From: Paralvinella palmiformis
Taxonomy: Eukaryota > Annelida > Polychaeta > Terebellida > Alvinellidae
Length of the DNA stretch: 64,000 nucleotides
Direction of reading: 5' to 3'
Assembly: GCA_025642065.1 (NCBI GenBank)
Contig: JAODUP010000702.1
Span: 1 to 64,000 of the forward strand
In this document: positions 24,100 to 34,570 of the stretch, piece by piece
Layout of the letters: every line of letters starts with the position of its first letter
How positions within the stretch are numbered: position 1 is the first letter of the stretch
Notes under the pieces: generated by a model
The model's input: only the letters and a program-made list of their open reading frames with translations
Databases searched by the model: none
What the model was told of the DNA's origin: nothing
Translations under genes and position numbers: made by a program

Positions 24100-24820
24100 T
24101 AGATTAGAGAGATATGCAAAGCAAATTGGGCTTACCATCAATACATCCAAGACACAAGTGATGAACATCAACACCACACCAACCGCACTTGTTACCGTAA
24201 ATGGTGAATCATTTGAGTTTGTACAGGACCTTACCTACCTGGGTAGTCTCATCAGCAAAGAACATGGAGGCCAAAAGACATCAAGACTCAGTAAAGCCCG
24301 CTGTGCTTTCGCCAAACTGCAGAACATTCGGAAGTCTAACCAATACACCACCAAAACAAAGATAAGACTTTACAACAGTAATGTGAAGTCCACCCTACTG
24401 TATGGCTCGGAGTGCTGGCGAGTGGTTAAAGGGGACATGGCAATAATCAGTGCGTTCCACAATGGATGTTTGAGAAAGATCTGCCTTATTGTCTGACCAA
24501 ATAACATTTCCAACATGGAACTCTATAAGAAGACGAGTTGCAACAGTGCTGTCCTCGAAATCAAACGCCGACGACTGAGATGGCTAGGGCATGTCCTGAG
24601 AATGCCCAAAGACAGCATTCCCAAAGTGGCACTGAGATGGACACCACCTGGAAAAAGGAAGCGAGGTCGGCCAAAGATGACATGGCGACAGACAGTAATG
24701 GCCGAGCTGAAAGAGAAGGGGCTGTCATGGGATGAGGCTCGGGCCTCAGCTAAAGATAGGACCTTGTGGCAAAACATTGTTGTGGCCTTATTTCCCACTG
24801 GGGACGAAGAGGATAAGTGA
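24074..24820 (+). pseudogene. RTE-like LINE thumb and C-terminal domain
   Basis: Reads RLERYAKQIGLTINTSKTQVMNIN, TYLGSLISKEHGG, KIRLYNSNVKSTLLYGSECW, a stop, then RRRLRWLGHVLRMPKD, KRKRGRPKMTWRQTV and WQNIVVALFP. The stop at 24494-24496 (TGA) is in frame with both halves and probably replaces a Trp codon, because the protein resumes immediately. The GHVLRM and GRPKxTW motifs are the usual C-terminal signature of this family. The genuine end is the TAA near 24817. Confidence 0.85.
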
Positions 24821-24955
24821 AGTGAAATCATTACAGGGTTTTTACAGACATATTATTTGGAGTATTATTATATTACATATTATTTGTACAGCGCCTTTGA
24901 ATGGCTCCTGCTAGTAAGGGCGCTTTATTAAATATACATTATTATTATTATGAGC

Positions 24956-25322
24956 TTATGTTAACGAAATACATCGACCATTCTCAAACTAAGTTAAATG
25001 GATATGAATCGTAATCGGCCAATTTGTGCATATTTGGCTGATGAATATTAGCGGATGGAAATATGATTGTGGTACAGAATAATAAAACGTTCTATATCAT
25101 AAACACTGGGAAGTGATCTTAAGCATAAATTCAAATAATTATGACGAACCTACAATATTGATCTGCCATTCAAAACGAAGGCGTACTCAGAAAGAGATAT
25201 ATCTAGTGAATATTAGCTGTTGACACCATCCTCAAAATAATCATATTAAAGAAATAAACGCCACATTTGAAAACATTCAATTGACGATCTGATGTTTAAA
25301 TGTGACTAGAATAACAAACAAA
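24956..25322. other. Unassigned spacer
   Basis: AT-rich, no coding frame, no partner found. Ends where the SINE tail begins. Confidence 0.4.
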
Positions 25323-25530
25323 AGATGATGATGATGATGATGATGATGATTGATGTCTAACGGCCATTTTTGTGTGCACATGGTAGGCTGAATGGGTTGA
25401 GTCACCTCCAAATGTAATGAAGCTTAGTCAAAGATGAAATACCCTTTAGATATGCGCACACAGAGACTCGAGCTTAGGTGATAGTGATCTGTAATCCAAC
25501 GTGCTACCAGTTAGAACACGGAGGCGCTCT
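25323..25530 (-). repeat. tRNA-derived SINE with (ATC)n tail
   Basis: Minus strand, in order: an A-box-like TAACTGGTAGCACG, a B-box-like AAGCTCGAGTCTC, a body with TTTCATCTTTGACTAAG and CATTACATTTGGAGG, and a 3' (ATC)n tail of about nine units (25325-25352 on the + strand as GAT). Head, shared body and simple tail together are classic SINE structure. Related copies: 21541-21712 and 37720-37860. Confidence 0.75.
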
Positions 25531-25559
25531 TAACAAATAAAATAAACCATAAAGGTTAA

Positions 25560-25870
25560 AAGAAAACTAACTTGTAAAAACATATACGATGTATTTCAAC
25601 CCTTTTCCTATTCTTATAACAAAATTGGCAAAATTGGCATTAATTAAACCGTATTAACTGTTCCAAAATATATATTATATTTGAATATTTTTTAACAACC
25701 CTAATCATCGACCAAAATTTTATTATTTCTACTAATGCTATATTTTGTATTTAGTATACAATTATGTCAAATAAAAAAAGAAAATATTGCCTTGTATTTG
25801 TATTATTATATTCGTATTATTTCTCAATGGCTGTAGATTTTCAAAGCGAGACATTGCCACTTTGCAGGTG
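25560..25870 (+). repeat. Dispersed repeat R6, copy 2 (empty site)
   Basis: Matches 10335-10900 without the LINE tail found there. Shared CTATTCTTATAACAAA, CTGTTCCAA and ATTATTTCTA strings. Confidence 0.65.
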
Positions 25871-25912
25871 ACGTCATCTGAGTCAAACGAAGCATTGTCT
25901 TGATTGTGATTT

Positions 25913-25934
25913 TATATATATATATATATATATC

Positions 25935-25996
<62 letters not shown>

Positions 25997-25999
25997 GTG

Positions 26000-26045
<46 letters not shown>
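25913..26045. repeat. (TA)n microsatellite, about 130 bp, with CTGT interruptions
   Basis: Three TA runs separated by TCTGTTTTA and TCTGTGTTTTTA. It lies at the start of R2 copy 2, as the TA tract at 6.5 kb does for copy 1. Confidence 0.95.
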
Positions 26046-26049
<4 letters not shown>

Positions 26050-26434
26050 GTATATGCAAATAATTGATCAAAACGTAAAATTGACATGACATAATTTTAA
26101 AAAGGCCAGTTTATTTTTGAATTTATTTCTGATTAATGTACTGAGCTGCATTAATCGTTTTAATAGACATATATCTAACTTCCTTCGGGCATCTTTATTT
26201 TATCGTTTTGCCACAACATAAAATGCCATGGCATAACATGCTATGACTTGACACGACACGACACGTCACGCCACGGTACGCTACGACACGGCACGCTATG
26301 CCATGCCATAACATGACATTGCATTACGACAGAAGATAACAAGACAGGACGTGACATAACACGACGCAGCACAATACCACACAATATGACAAATTTGCAA
26401 TTTATTAACACTTTCAAACACAAAGAATATAATT

Positions 26435-26475
<41 letters not shown>

Positions 26476-27335
26476 GAGAGAGGAGAGAGAGAGAGAGTGA
26501 GAGTGAGAGAGAGAGAGAGAGTGAGAGTGAGAGAGTGATAGAGATAGAGAGAGAGAGAGAGATTAATAAATTACAACATTAAATCACGATATCGTAAATA
26601 TTTTAAATACAAAGTATAAACAGTTCATGTTTTAAATAAACAATTGTATATTTATTATCTCGGAAAGCAGCATATGCCATCCATGGAGAAATATGGAAAC
26701 TTACATATGATTGATACTCCGGCTTTACAATGGGTAGTAGTTGGAATAATTGATTAATTACGTAATTTAAAGCATTAAATGATACTCAATAATGTGTCTT
26801 GTAATCAGTTTCCTCATTAAACCCATTTTACTAGGATATTAGTAACAGCTTAGATTATAAACTGGGTCGATTTGTAGACAATAACATATGCCATATAACG
26901 TGTTTTGTAATACGGACGCTTTATTACTGACCAGGATAACTAAAATTAAAATTGAATACAAACAAGAACATAATTGGTCGGTTATTGAAAAATCACAGAT
27001 AACAATGGTTTTGACTTGGGATATGTAAGGTCAGTATAAAAATTGATGTTATCTGATAATCTGCTGCGCCACTAAGTAGACTCCAAAGTTAATGCAGACA
27101 GAAAGGGATTCTATGTTTTACAAAGTTCTGGAGTAGGTAATGTATATGTGGATTATGCTGCATTATGACAGGTGCTAACTTACGACGTGACATGCACGTA
27201 TATCATTAAAGAGGCGCCATGGATTCACCTAGAAACTGTCTGTCTGGATGACTAAAGGATGCGAAGGGATTTAAAGAGATCAGTCGGATTACACTGCTAT
27301 TGCAAGTCATGAACATTATATGCATCTTACAGACA
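26046..27335 (+). repeat. Dispersed repeat R2, copy 2, with (GA)n tract
   Basis: Partner of 6560-8010. A degenerate GA tract (26438-26562) replaces about 480 bases of copy 1 (roughly 6745-7225). The region 26220-26400 shows an ACGACACG-like pentamer/hexamer pattern (CGACACGACACG, CGCCACGG), more expanded than in copy 1. Confidence 0.8.
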
Positions 27336-27568
27336 GTCCACAGAGATCAGATTAGCAATAAGCCTGAAGCATGATGACGGGGGTCCGCTGAGCGATAATA
27401 CCGTGATAATCCCGCCATTTTAACCTTAAACGTCAATTATAGGAAAATTGTTGAATGTATAGCTATTAGAATCCCGACGTGTCCTATTGCTACTATTAGT
27501 TAAATCACTTCAGTGACTCCATACTGAGTTAGCTTCCATTCTCACATGGTCAACAAACTGTAATGTAA
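27336..27568 (+). repeat. Fragment of R4 5' region ahead of R3
   Basis: 27440-27480 (TTGAATGTATAGCTATTAGA) matches ~60630-60665 and 27490-27560 (TAAATCACTTCAGTGACTCC, GTCAACAAACTGTAATGT) matches the 5' flank of R4 at 57535-57600 and 60945-61015. The R4 body is missing and R3 follows directly. 27340-27440 is unassigned. Confidence 0.6.
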
Positions 27569-27569
27569 C

Positions 27570-28510
27570 CGTTTTTCTTGACTTTTTGTATATGGCTTTA
27601 TATCGCATAGTTAACATCTGTTTCCCATTTAAGTCTCGTCTACTCACCAAATAGATACATAGATCTAAATAATGTCTAGATTCCTATATGACAGTGGGGA
27701 ATCTTAAGTCTATATTGACCGATATCTCGGATTTTAAAATGACTCTCTGTGATCCGCAGTGGTTACGTCAAGTATCTCCTGATTTAAACATTCCAGGTAA
27801 AATTACTCATTATGGAAGGAAACATTAAATACAACAGAAGCGCAACGGATAAATATCACAAGAAGAACAAATACAAAATTGGATTATTAGAAACAACAGA
27901 TAATGATTATTTATGAAATATGATTAAAATTTTAATTCTGGATTTTAGAGGGAATAATCAGGTAGCTTTGATTAAATCAGGAACTAAACAATCTCATATC
28001 AATGACGACAATTATTACAAATAAAAAAAATAATGCGTCAACTCTGACTCCTCTCTCTGTTTGTCGTCTGTTTCTTTAAAGAGTCAGGTGTGACAAATGA
28101 CCAGACTAAATCAACAATTAAGATAACATAATAAGTTTAGTTCATGCTAAAAGAGAACTGTTATCTGTCCAAATATAAAACTTTATATTTATCTAACAAG
28201 AAAATTATTAACTAAATGTAGTGATCCATTTAATATCAATGTTAAATAATGTTTGGGATTTTTACGTAAATGAAAAAGGTTTTTAAGCCATAACTGTCTA
28301 TGTTAACTTATATCTAATTATTAATGTGTACAGAAATCGAAAACATACCTTCACGTGAATATAATTACCCGAACAACTCATTTCCTTTAATCATAGATAA
28401 TGACGAAAACGAGGATAGTGACAATGATGCTGCTGCTGCTGATAATAATAATAATAATAATAATAATGCAGATGTTTTTCTTCAAATGGTAGTAAGCATC
28501 CTTATAACAT
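27570..28510 (+). repeat. Dispersed repeat R3, copy 2
   Basis: Partner of 14262-15240. A 69-codon frame near the end (28324-28533) owes its Asn/Ala/Asp runs to AAT and GCT triplets and is not conserved in copy 1. Confidence 0.8.
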
Positions 28511-28855
28511 CTGTTAGTTTGATTCTGTGTTAATGTTGATATTTGTAGCATTATGGAAGGCATCAAAGATCCTTCAAATATTTTTGATGTTTTAATAAGG
28601 CCAATTAAAAGTTACAAATTACTTGTCATTGAATAAAGTTAATTACAGCAGTACCGAGCAGGACCAATTAAATGCATCAGCAAAAGCAGAAACAAATTAA
28701 TTTGATAATTAATTAATGAGTTTCATCAATTGATTTAAGCAGTTGGAAGGTAATTAAATTCATTGCTTTTTTGAAAAAGTTAAAATTTTGCTCTATCTGA
28801 ATATTGGTAGATTAAAAACTATGTCTTGTGTAAATAGAGTGGTTCTAATTGAATG
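28511..28855. other. Unassigned AT-rich spacer
   Basis: No gene, no recognised repeat partner. Confidence 0.4.
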
Positions 28856-28859
28856 CATA

Positions 28860-28869
28860 CACACGCACA

Positions 28870-28950
<81 letters not shown>
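28860..28950. repeat. (CA)n microsatellite
   Basis: About 85 bases of nearly pure CA. It abuts the start of an R4 fragment. Confidence 0.95.
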
Positions 28951-28951
<1 letters not shown>

Positions 28952-28967
28952 ACATCTACATCAACCG

Positions 28968-29101
28968 TTTCTTGTGGGTGTGACATATTTGTCACGTACG
29001 AAAAGCGGATTATCTGGGTCCCGTACGCTGATGAGTAGCCCAAACATATATAGGTCTACGTATTTATCGATGTGCTTTTTATATGCTTAAATTTAACTAT
29101 G
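28968..29101 (+). repeat. R4 copy C, left part (interrupted)
   Basis: Starts CTTGTGGGTGTGACATATTT, carries CGAAAAGCGGATTATCTGGG and GCTGATGAGTAGCCC, and breaks at ATTTAACTATG (29091-29101). The right part resumes at 30235. The inverted pair of other R4 copies is damaged here (CCCGTACG in place of CCCACAGG). Confidence 0.65.
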
Positions 29102-30234
29102 AATAAACCTATCTGTTTATCCCTGGCGCCACCATGCGGTTGAATTTCACACTACGGTCACTGGTTAGAAGTGGTTAGAATCACTGTGTTGCATGGCGGC
29201 AAATTACGCGTGTAGTCGCCGATAAAAGTCTTACTGAAAAGCTATATATAGGCTATTTACTAGGTATATTTAGATTTTATTTATAGTCCATTTTAAGGGC
29301 ATGTCATCTCTAGATACCAATTGTAATTTAGTAGGAATGGCATAGACTTCTTTGAATAGATATATGCCACTAAACTAAGTAGCGTTCAACGCGAATTGCT
29401 TGGCTGTCATTATCCTACCTGTCTAGTTTAAACTATTCATTGTAAAATGTAATTTTTTTTTGTAGAATATCTGCCATCTCACATGACGATATGAATGAAT
29501 TAAATCAATAATCATATATATTATAATTCAATGGGTGATTCCTATTACTATAATATGGGTATGTATGCATGATATCTTGTACTGAAAGTGAATTGTTATA
29601 TTTTCTGAATTAGCCATTCATGTAATGTTTACTACATGTAAATATCAAGGCTGTTAATACTCTATTGTAATAAAAAAAAAATAATAACAGACAGCTGATA
29701 GATATTATCTGATTGTTTCCCAGATACAAGTAAAAATAATATTTCCAAAACGTTCAAAAATCTTCATTGAAACGATTTAAATCTCAATTGTTTAAAATGA
29801 CTCCTTTATATCCACATTAAATATTAAAAAATCTTCATGAACAAATCTTTATTAAAATCAATTTACTTTCAGCTAAAAGTTTAATTTTAAAATTACTTAT
29901 TTAATTCATAGACCCCGATGCTAAAAATCCCCTACGAGTCAATATGAATAACGAAGGCTTAGCTGAGTCATTCATCTGGAAAGATCAGTCCGCTTAATCA
30001 TTGGGTTATATCCTGATAAATATTGTGTTAAATCCTTTGGAAAGACACAATTGTTCAACTGAAATGCTAGTCTCATTATCCGTGTAATAGGAAATAATTT
30101 GCTGAAAGATTTATAGTATTTAGAGTGAGTCAAAAGTTGAAATCTCCTGATCAACAGCGGGCGCCATAACTGTTTCTAACCCGATATCGCAGTTGGTAAC
30201 CAATGCAATGCATTTCAGCAGGACCAGTCTATTG
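29102..30234. mobile_element. 1.13-kb insertion in R4 copy C, probable DNA element
   Basis: Flanked by ATTTAACTATG (29091-29101) and ATTTAATTATG (30235-30245), a duplication of up to 11 bp with one mismatch. The R4 fragment at 5.42-5.65 kb shows the uninterrupted sequence (TGCTTAAATTCAATTATGTA). Both ends carry a subterminal GGCGCC (29125-29130 and 30160-30165), and the left end has GGCGCCA followed by TTGAATTT, as in the 2.3-kb element at 17381. Terminal inverted repeats are weak (AATAAAC versus CAATAGAC). No transposase; the class is inference. Confidence 0.5.
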
Positions 30235-30345
30235 ATTTAATTATGTATCGATTAATGGAGGTATTGATTTTACAGTTGTTCGTAGCCAGTGCCAACATAT
30301 ATATGTATCCTAAAATACACATACACACACTATTACACATACATA
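30235..30345 (+). repeat. R4 copy C, right part and tail
   Basis: Resumes GATTAATGGAGGT and ends with the R4 tail GTAGCCAGTGCCAAC, then TATATATGTATCCTAAAATA and a CA-rich stretch. Confidence 0.6.
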
Positions 30346-30394
30346 GAAAGTTATTTTGTTAGTAGTAATTGATCTTCACAAGTAAATTAAAGTT

Positions 30395-30545
30395 CACTCA
30401 GATAGTGCAATGATTAGAGCATTGACATGGAAAACTACACATCAAGGTTCGAATCAAATTTATCTCGGTCTGTCGGATATTATCCATGGAAGTCGTCTTT
30501 CGGTCATATATTTTACGTCTTACCAGCGACCGGGTTAAACTCACT
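30395..30545 (+). repeat. tRNA-headed SINE-like element with (ACTC)n tail
   Basis: GATAGTGCAATGATTAGAGC (A-box-like) is followed about 25 bases later by AAGGTTCGAATCAAA (B-box-like), a body of about 90 bases ending AGCGACCGGGTTAA, then ACTC repeats. The tail runs into the very large microsatellite that follows. Single copy in the window, so moderate confidence. Confidence 0.5.
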
Positions 30546-30990
30546 CACTCACTCACCACCACTACCACTACCACCACCATCCACTCACTCACCACCTCAC
30601 TACCACTCACCCTACCACTCACCTCCACCACTCACCATCACCACCATTTCACTATCACTCACTCACTCACTCACTCACTCACTCACTCACTCACTCACTC
30701 ACTCACTCACTCACTCACTCACTCACTCACTCACTCACTCACTCACTCACTCACTCACTCACTCACTCACTCACTCACTCACTCACTCACTCACTCACTC
30801 ACTCACTCACTCACTCACTCACTCACTCACTCACTCACTCACTCACTCACTCACTCACTCACTCACTCACTCACCACCACCACCACCACCACCACCCCAC
30901 CACTCATATTTAACAAACTCACCTTCACCCCACTCACCACTCACCACCACCACCACCACCACCACCACCACCACCACTCACTCACTCACA
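30540..30990. repeat. (CACT)n tract, about 220 bp perfect, with (ACC)n flanks
   Basis: About 55 perfect CACT units at roughly 30655-30873, flanked on both sides by mixed ACC and ACTC repeats. The long Thr/His/Ser/Leu frames are artefacts. It starts at the tail of the SINE-like element. Confidence 0.95.
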
Positions 30991-31488
30991 AACAAACAAA
31001 CATAAGTTACGGATATATTTCGGTATCTTTGATCTCAGTATAAATAAGAATTAACATGTAGCTCATTAATTTCTATTTTCGATCTAAATTGGCAGCGACT
31101 TTAGTCTGATTATAATCACTCAACCGTGATTCTGATGAGAAGATTATGGCTGTCCACGGAGGATTCACAGGATGGTGAGAGATAGTAAGATCGTTTAGAT
31201 CTACGAAGAGACATTGACGAATTGAGGAGGTGTAGTTCTCGTGTGAGATTTACTGCATTTCGATGTATGTTGAATTAGATCATAAAGATGATCAGCAGAT
31301 GGTTCAGTCCAGTCAAAGTCAGATACCCGAATAACGGACTACGAATGAGTATGAGGTGAAGCATTATGGGATGTACCGAGATGCACTGGATCAAATTAAT
31401 AATGTTTATGTTGTTTGAGGTTGGCTGAAAATATTAATTATATTCCTAAAGGTGACAGGTTTTAGAATTATAAGGAGGCATATTTTCA
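30991..31488. other. Unassigned sequence
   Basis: Includes 31180-31290, where one frame has a short charged string (DLRRDIDELRRCSSRVRFTA) bounded by stops. This is too short and broken to call a gene. Confidence 0.35.
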
Positions 31489-31489
31489 A

Positions 31490-32060
31490 AAATTTAATTT
31501 TTCTCTCATTCATTTTCTGACTCTATCTTCCTCCATCTCTCCCCCTTTTCTCCTTTTTGTCCTTCTCTTACTTTCTCACATTATCGGTCTCACTTCCTCT
31601 ATTCTTTCCTCGTCCTCCTCTCTCTTTCTTCCTAATCCCGTCTCTCTTTCAGCCCCTTCTCTGACATCTATCCCCTATCCCCATCTATCTCCGTAGTCCT
31701 CCATATTTTCTAAATGACAACAACTTTAGTGATATGACTGACACAAATTATTAAATATCTCTTAATAAAAAAGGTTTCATCCATCAGGATAACAAAATCC
31801 AGCAGATGTTATATCGCATTAGTTGATGTCGGGGTTTAATATTGGCACTACAATAGGTTTCCTGGTATTTTAAAACATTTTCACTCCGACGAAGAAAGCT
31901 GTTAATTCCGGTGGCTGATAGTTTAGTTGCTTCACAGCTAATACAACTAGAATGGTATATGTTGTCATCCTATCTAATTATCTGTGATAGATCTTGTTAG
32001 TTATACAGTGGGATTGTTGTTTCAGAGTCAAGTGAACCGTGTTAGTCATATAATAAAGTA

Positions 32061-32091
<31 letters not shown>

Positions 32092-32105
32092 GTTCGCACG
32101 CACGC
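31490..32105 (+). repeat. Dispersed repeat R7, copy 2
   Basis: Pyrimidine-rich start (31490-31690), then the same landmarks as 16246-16690 (TTCTAAATGACAACAACTTT, GTTTAGTTGCTTCACAGC), ending in (CT)n then (GCAC)n at about 32064-32105. Confidence 0.75.
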
Positions 32106-32329
32106 ACGCACGCACATAGACAGAGGAGAGAGGAGAGTGACCACACACATACTGCGACTCGTTTGTTCAGTGCTTCGCGCCAACGCGTGTGTGGAAAAGG
32201 TCATTACGTAAGCGAGCACTGGCACTAGAAATAAACATTATCGTAATACCTGAGTAAAGCATATCAGGTGTCTAATGGTGGTGTATTTACTGCTGCTCTG
32301 TATCTTGTGTAAATGTTTTATGATACACG
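32106..32329. other. Unassigned spacer
   Basis: Contains AATAAACATTATCG near 32231. No coding frame with character. Confidence 0.35.
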
Positions 32330-32870
32330 TATAGTGGCACTGGCGCAGAACACCAACATATCTAAACATCCGTTGAGACCTCTACCTCCATAAATAAAAC
32401 TAAAACTATAAATATACACCAATCTATATATCAAATATACCTAGACCTATACATATGCCTGGGCTACTCATTAGCCTGTGGGGTTCAGCTAATTCGCTTT
32501 TCGTAGGCTACAAATATGTCACGACCACAGCAAAGCGGCTACATGCAGGCTACGTACATTTGACACCACATCTCGCAGTAAATAACACTTGCATGTGGTT
32601 CAATGCCGGGTTACTACATACATAAGATAACTACTTTGACACCACAGTTTACATTCAACAGTAATTGTCTGTGGCTCAAAAGAAACCTACATATATAATA
32701 TTTCGACACCACAGATGCTGACATCAGCTTTATTCTGGGTTCGAATAACTAAATAAATCCTACCTATATGAACCATATCAATAGAAGTCCTACTGGTCTG
32801 ATGCCGCAAGTTGTTCTCTAACACGAGTGAAAAGCTAAGCCTTTTATAGGCACCACAGCAAAGACAAAAT
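32330..32870 (-). repeat. LTR-like repeat R4, copy D (minus strand)
   Basis: Read on the minus strand: TGCCTATAAAAGGCTTAGC (TATA at complement of 32841-32848), TTTTCACTCGTGTTAGAGAA, AACCCAGAATAAAGCTGATG (AATAAA at complement of 32729-32734), GAATGTAAACTGTGGTGTCA, GTAGCCTGCATGTAGCCGC, GAAAAGCGAATTAGCTGAAC, CCCACAGGCTAATGAG and the tail TCTGCGCCAGTGCCAC. This is one of the two most complete promoter-to-tail copies, the other being 57535-58220. Confidence 0.75.
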
Positions 32871-33331
32871 TATATGGTGGTGTATTATAAAGAAACCTGT
32901 GTTTTGAAGTAGATTTTAGCTCCGGACTTCTTTATTATTACCATAGGGACATATCCATCTTAAAGATAGCGATATATGATAGGACGTCAGTGAAGCTCTG
33001 AACCATTCAATATACGTGAGGTAAAAGCTAGAATCTCGATTCGGGATATGATCCACATTGACCTGTAATCAATCTATCTGCCACTTCATTTAGCTCTGAT
33101 CCACTTAAAAAGCCCCAAACTGTAATAGTGAAATTTAATCACCATGACAATGATTCATGAATGGGATCAATACTTGTCTCAAAATGTATTGATAACAATG
33201 ATAAGAGAATATCTACTAAACTACTTAAACATATTATTACATGGTTAATCCAAACATCCAATCTTCCATGTAATTATAACACTTACATAAATATATTCAG
33301 GGTTTTTTCATATCCGTATTGGCACTCATGC

Positions 33332-33368
<37 letters not shown>

Positions 33369-34130
33369 TTCGTTGTTCTTTTTGTTGTCTGTTAGTTTTG
33401 TTGTTTGTATTTGTATTTAGTGCTCACTCATACGTGTACACAGAAACAGGTATGTAAAATATTTGTTTTACTGTCTCCATATGTAAACATCACCTGTTGG
33501 GATGTATACTGAATAATGTACATCTTATCTATCAGCTATTACAGAATGGATATAACGATGGATAAGAGAAATAGCTATTATTTAAAACGATTTCAGCCGA
33601 ATCGATTCTTCTATGAGGAACCGATTCCAAATATTCTCATTTGTTAATATTCGGTTTTAAAGCAGGAGATTCGCCGTACAAGTCCAGAACCCTTAATCCC
33701 CTTGTAACATATGTAACGTCTGTAACGTGAATGTTATTTGTTAAACTAACCAAACTTTATGAGACTGGTTAAAGTAAACGTCTGTAACTTGGATTATAAA
33801 GGTTGTCCAAATGTTCTCTGATCGTTTATTAAGTTAGTGTCATAATGTGCTTTATCGGGATCATACACGTTTTGTGTATCTGTGTCGGGAGAAGTAATAA
33901 TCTAAATGCTGTTTAACAAATCTTGACGTACGGTTTTATTCTGTATTCCGGATACTATAATCTCCTAACCTGGGAACAGCCATCTGACCAGTTGTCTTAA
34001 GATAACCACGAACATTCATTTCTATCATATTTAATAATTTTATGCGGTTGGGTGTATTTGTTATAATATTTAGCAGAATATAAATAAATCTTACTACAGC
34101 ACTTATGTATACTAAAGTGTATTAATCCAA

Positions 34131-34133
<3 letters not shown>
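32871..34133. other. Unassigned, apparently low-repeat stretch
   Basis: No clear partner in the window. It contains an (ATT)n run (about 33331-33369); the 98-codon frame across it gets its Tyr run from that repeat. A duplicated ACGTCTGTAAC-like motif occurs near 33715 and 33778. No gene supported. Confidence 0.4.

Positions 34134-34200
<67 letters not shown>
34134..34200. repeat. (TA)n microsatellite
   Basis: TA run with one TTT interruption, directly before R1 copy D. Confidence 0.95.
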
Positions 34201-34203
<3 letters not shown>

Positions 34204-34461
34204 TAATTAAAAAGGTGACTGGAGGAACACCAACAGTGACTTAGTTTATTAGTGATCATGTCACGATCGTATTCAAAACGAAGATCCCTTGGTACACTTA
34301 AATAAATACTAGATTCGGAAAGTAAATTTGTCTACCGAATGGAATAATTATAGATTATTTATAGAAGACGTTTAAGTATTTGCTCTCAGGCAGAAATAGC
34401 CTCTGGTGTTTAATGTCGACCGGCAAGGCATCATAGCAACAAAATAATTTCTATATATATA

Positions 34462-34570
<109 letters not shown>

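Larger units (their letters stand above)
22762..24824 (+). mobile_element. Nested second LINE, RTE-like, with 10-bp target duplication
   Basis: Inserted in the CR1-like LINE between two exact copies of AAATCATTAC (22752-22761 and 24825-24834); the unsplit LINE tail at 10.57 kb has the single empty site. It encodes a reverse transcriptase and a C-terminal GRPK/TW domain but no endonuclease, so it is 5'-truncated. It ends TAAGTGAAGTG with no poly(A), a short tail typical of RTE-like elements. The first ~85 bases (22762-22848) are not LINE: they match the minus strand of ~61314-61395. At least three frameshifts and one nonsense codon make it inactive. Confidence 0.85.
21728..24955 (+). mobile_element. 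CR1-like LINE, 5'-truncated, split by a second LINE
   Basis: The two parts, 21728-22761 and 24825-24955, form one 5'-truncated LINE. They carry the second half of a reverse transcriptase, a C-terminal domain and a 3' end with a GCGC-bounded short stem and (TTA)n tail. The unsplit 3' end at 10500-10705 proves the parts belong together. Style ([33 protein letters not shown]-terminal WNRLPANIR, TTA tail) is that of the CR1 group; exact clade not established. Confidence 0.85.

Noticed and set aside
30427..31043. Frames of 185-192 codons rich in Thr, His, Ser and Leu
   Set aside because: Translations of the (CACT)n/(ACC)n microsatellite.
31170..31300. Possible retroelement coding fragment (DLRRDIDELRRCSS)
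   Set aside because: Too short, bounded by stops, and no neighbouring motif supports it.
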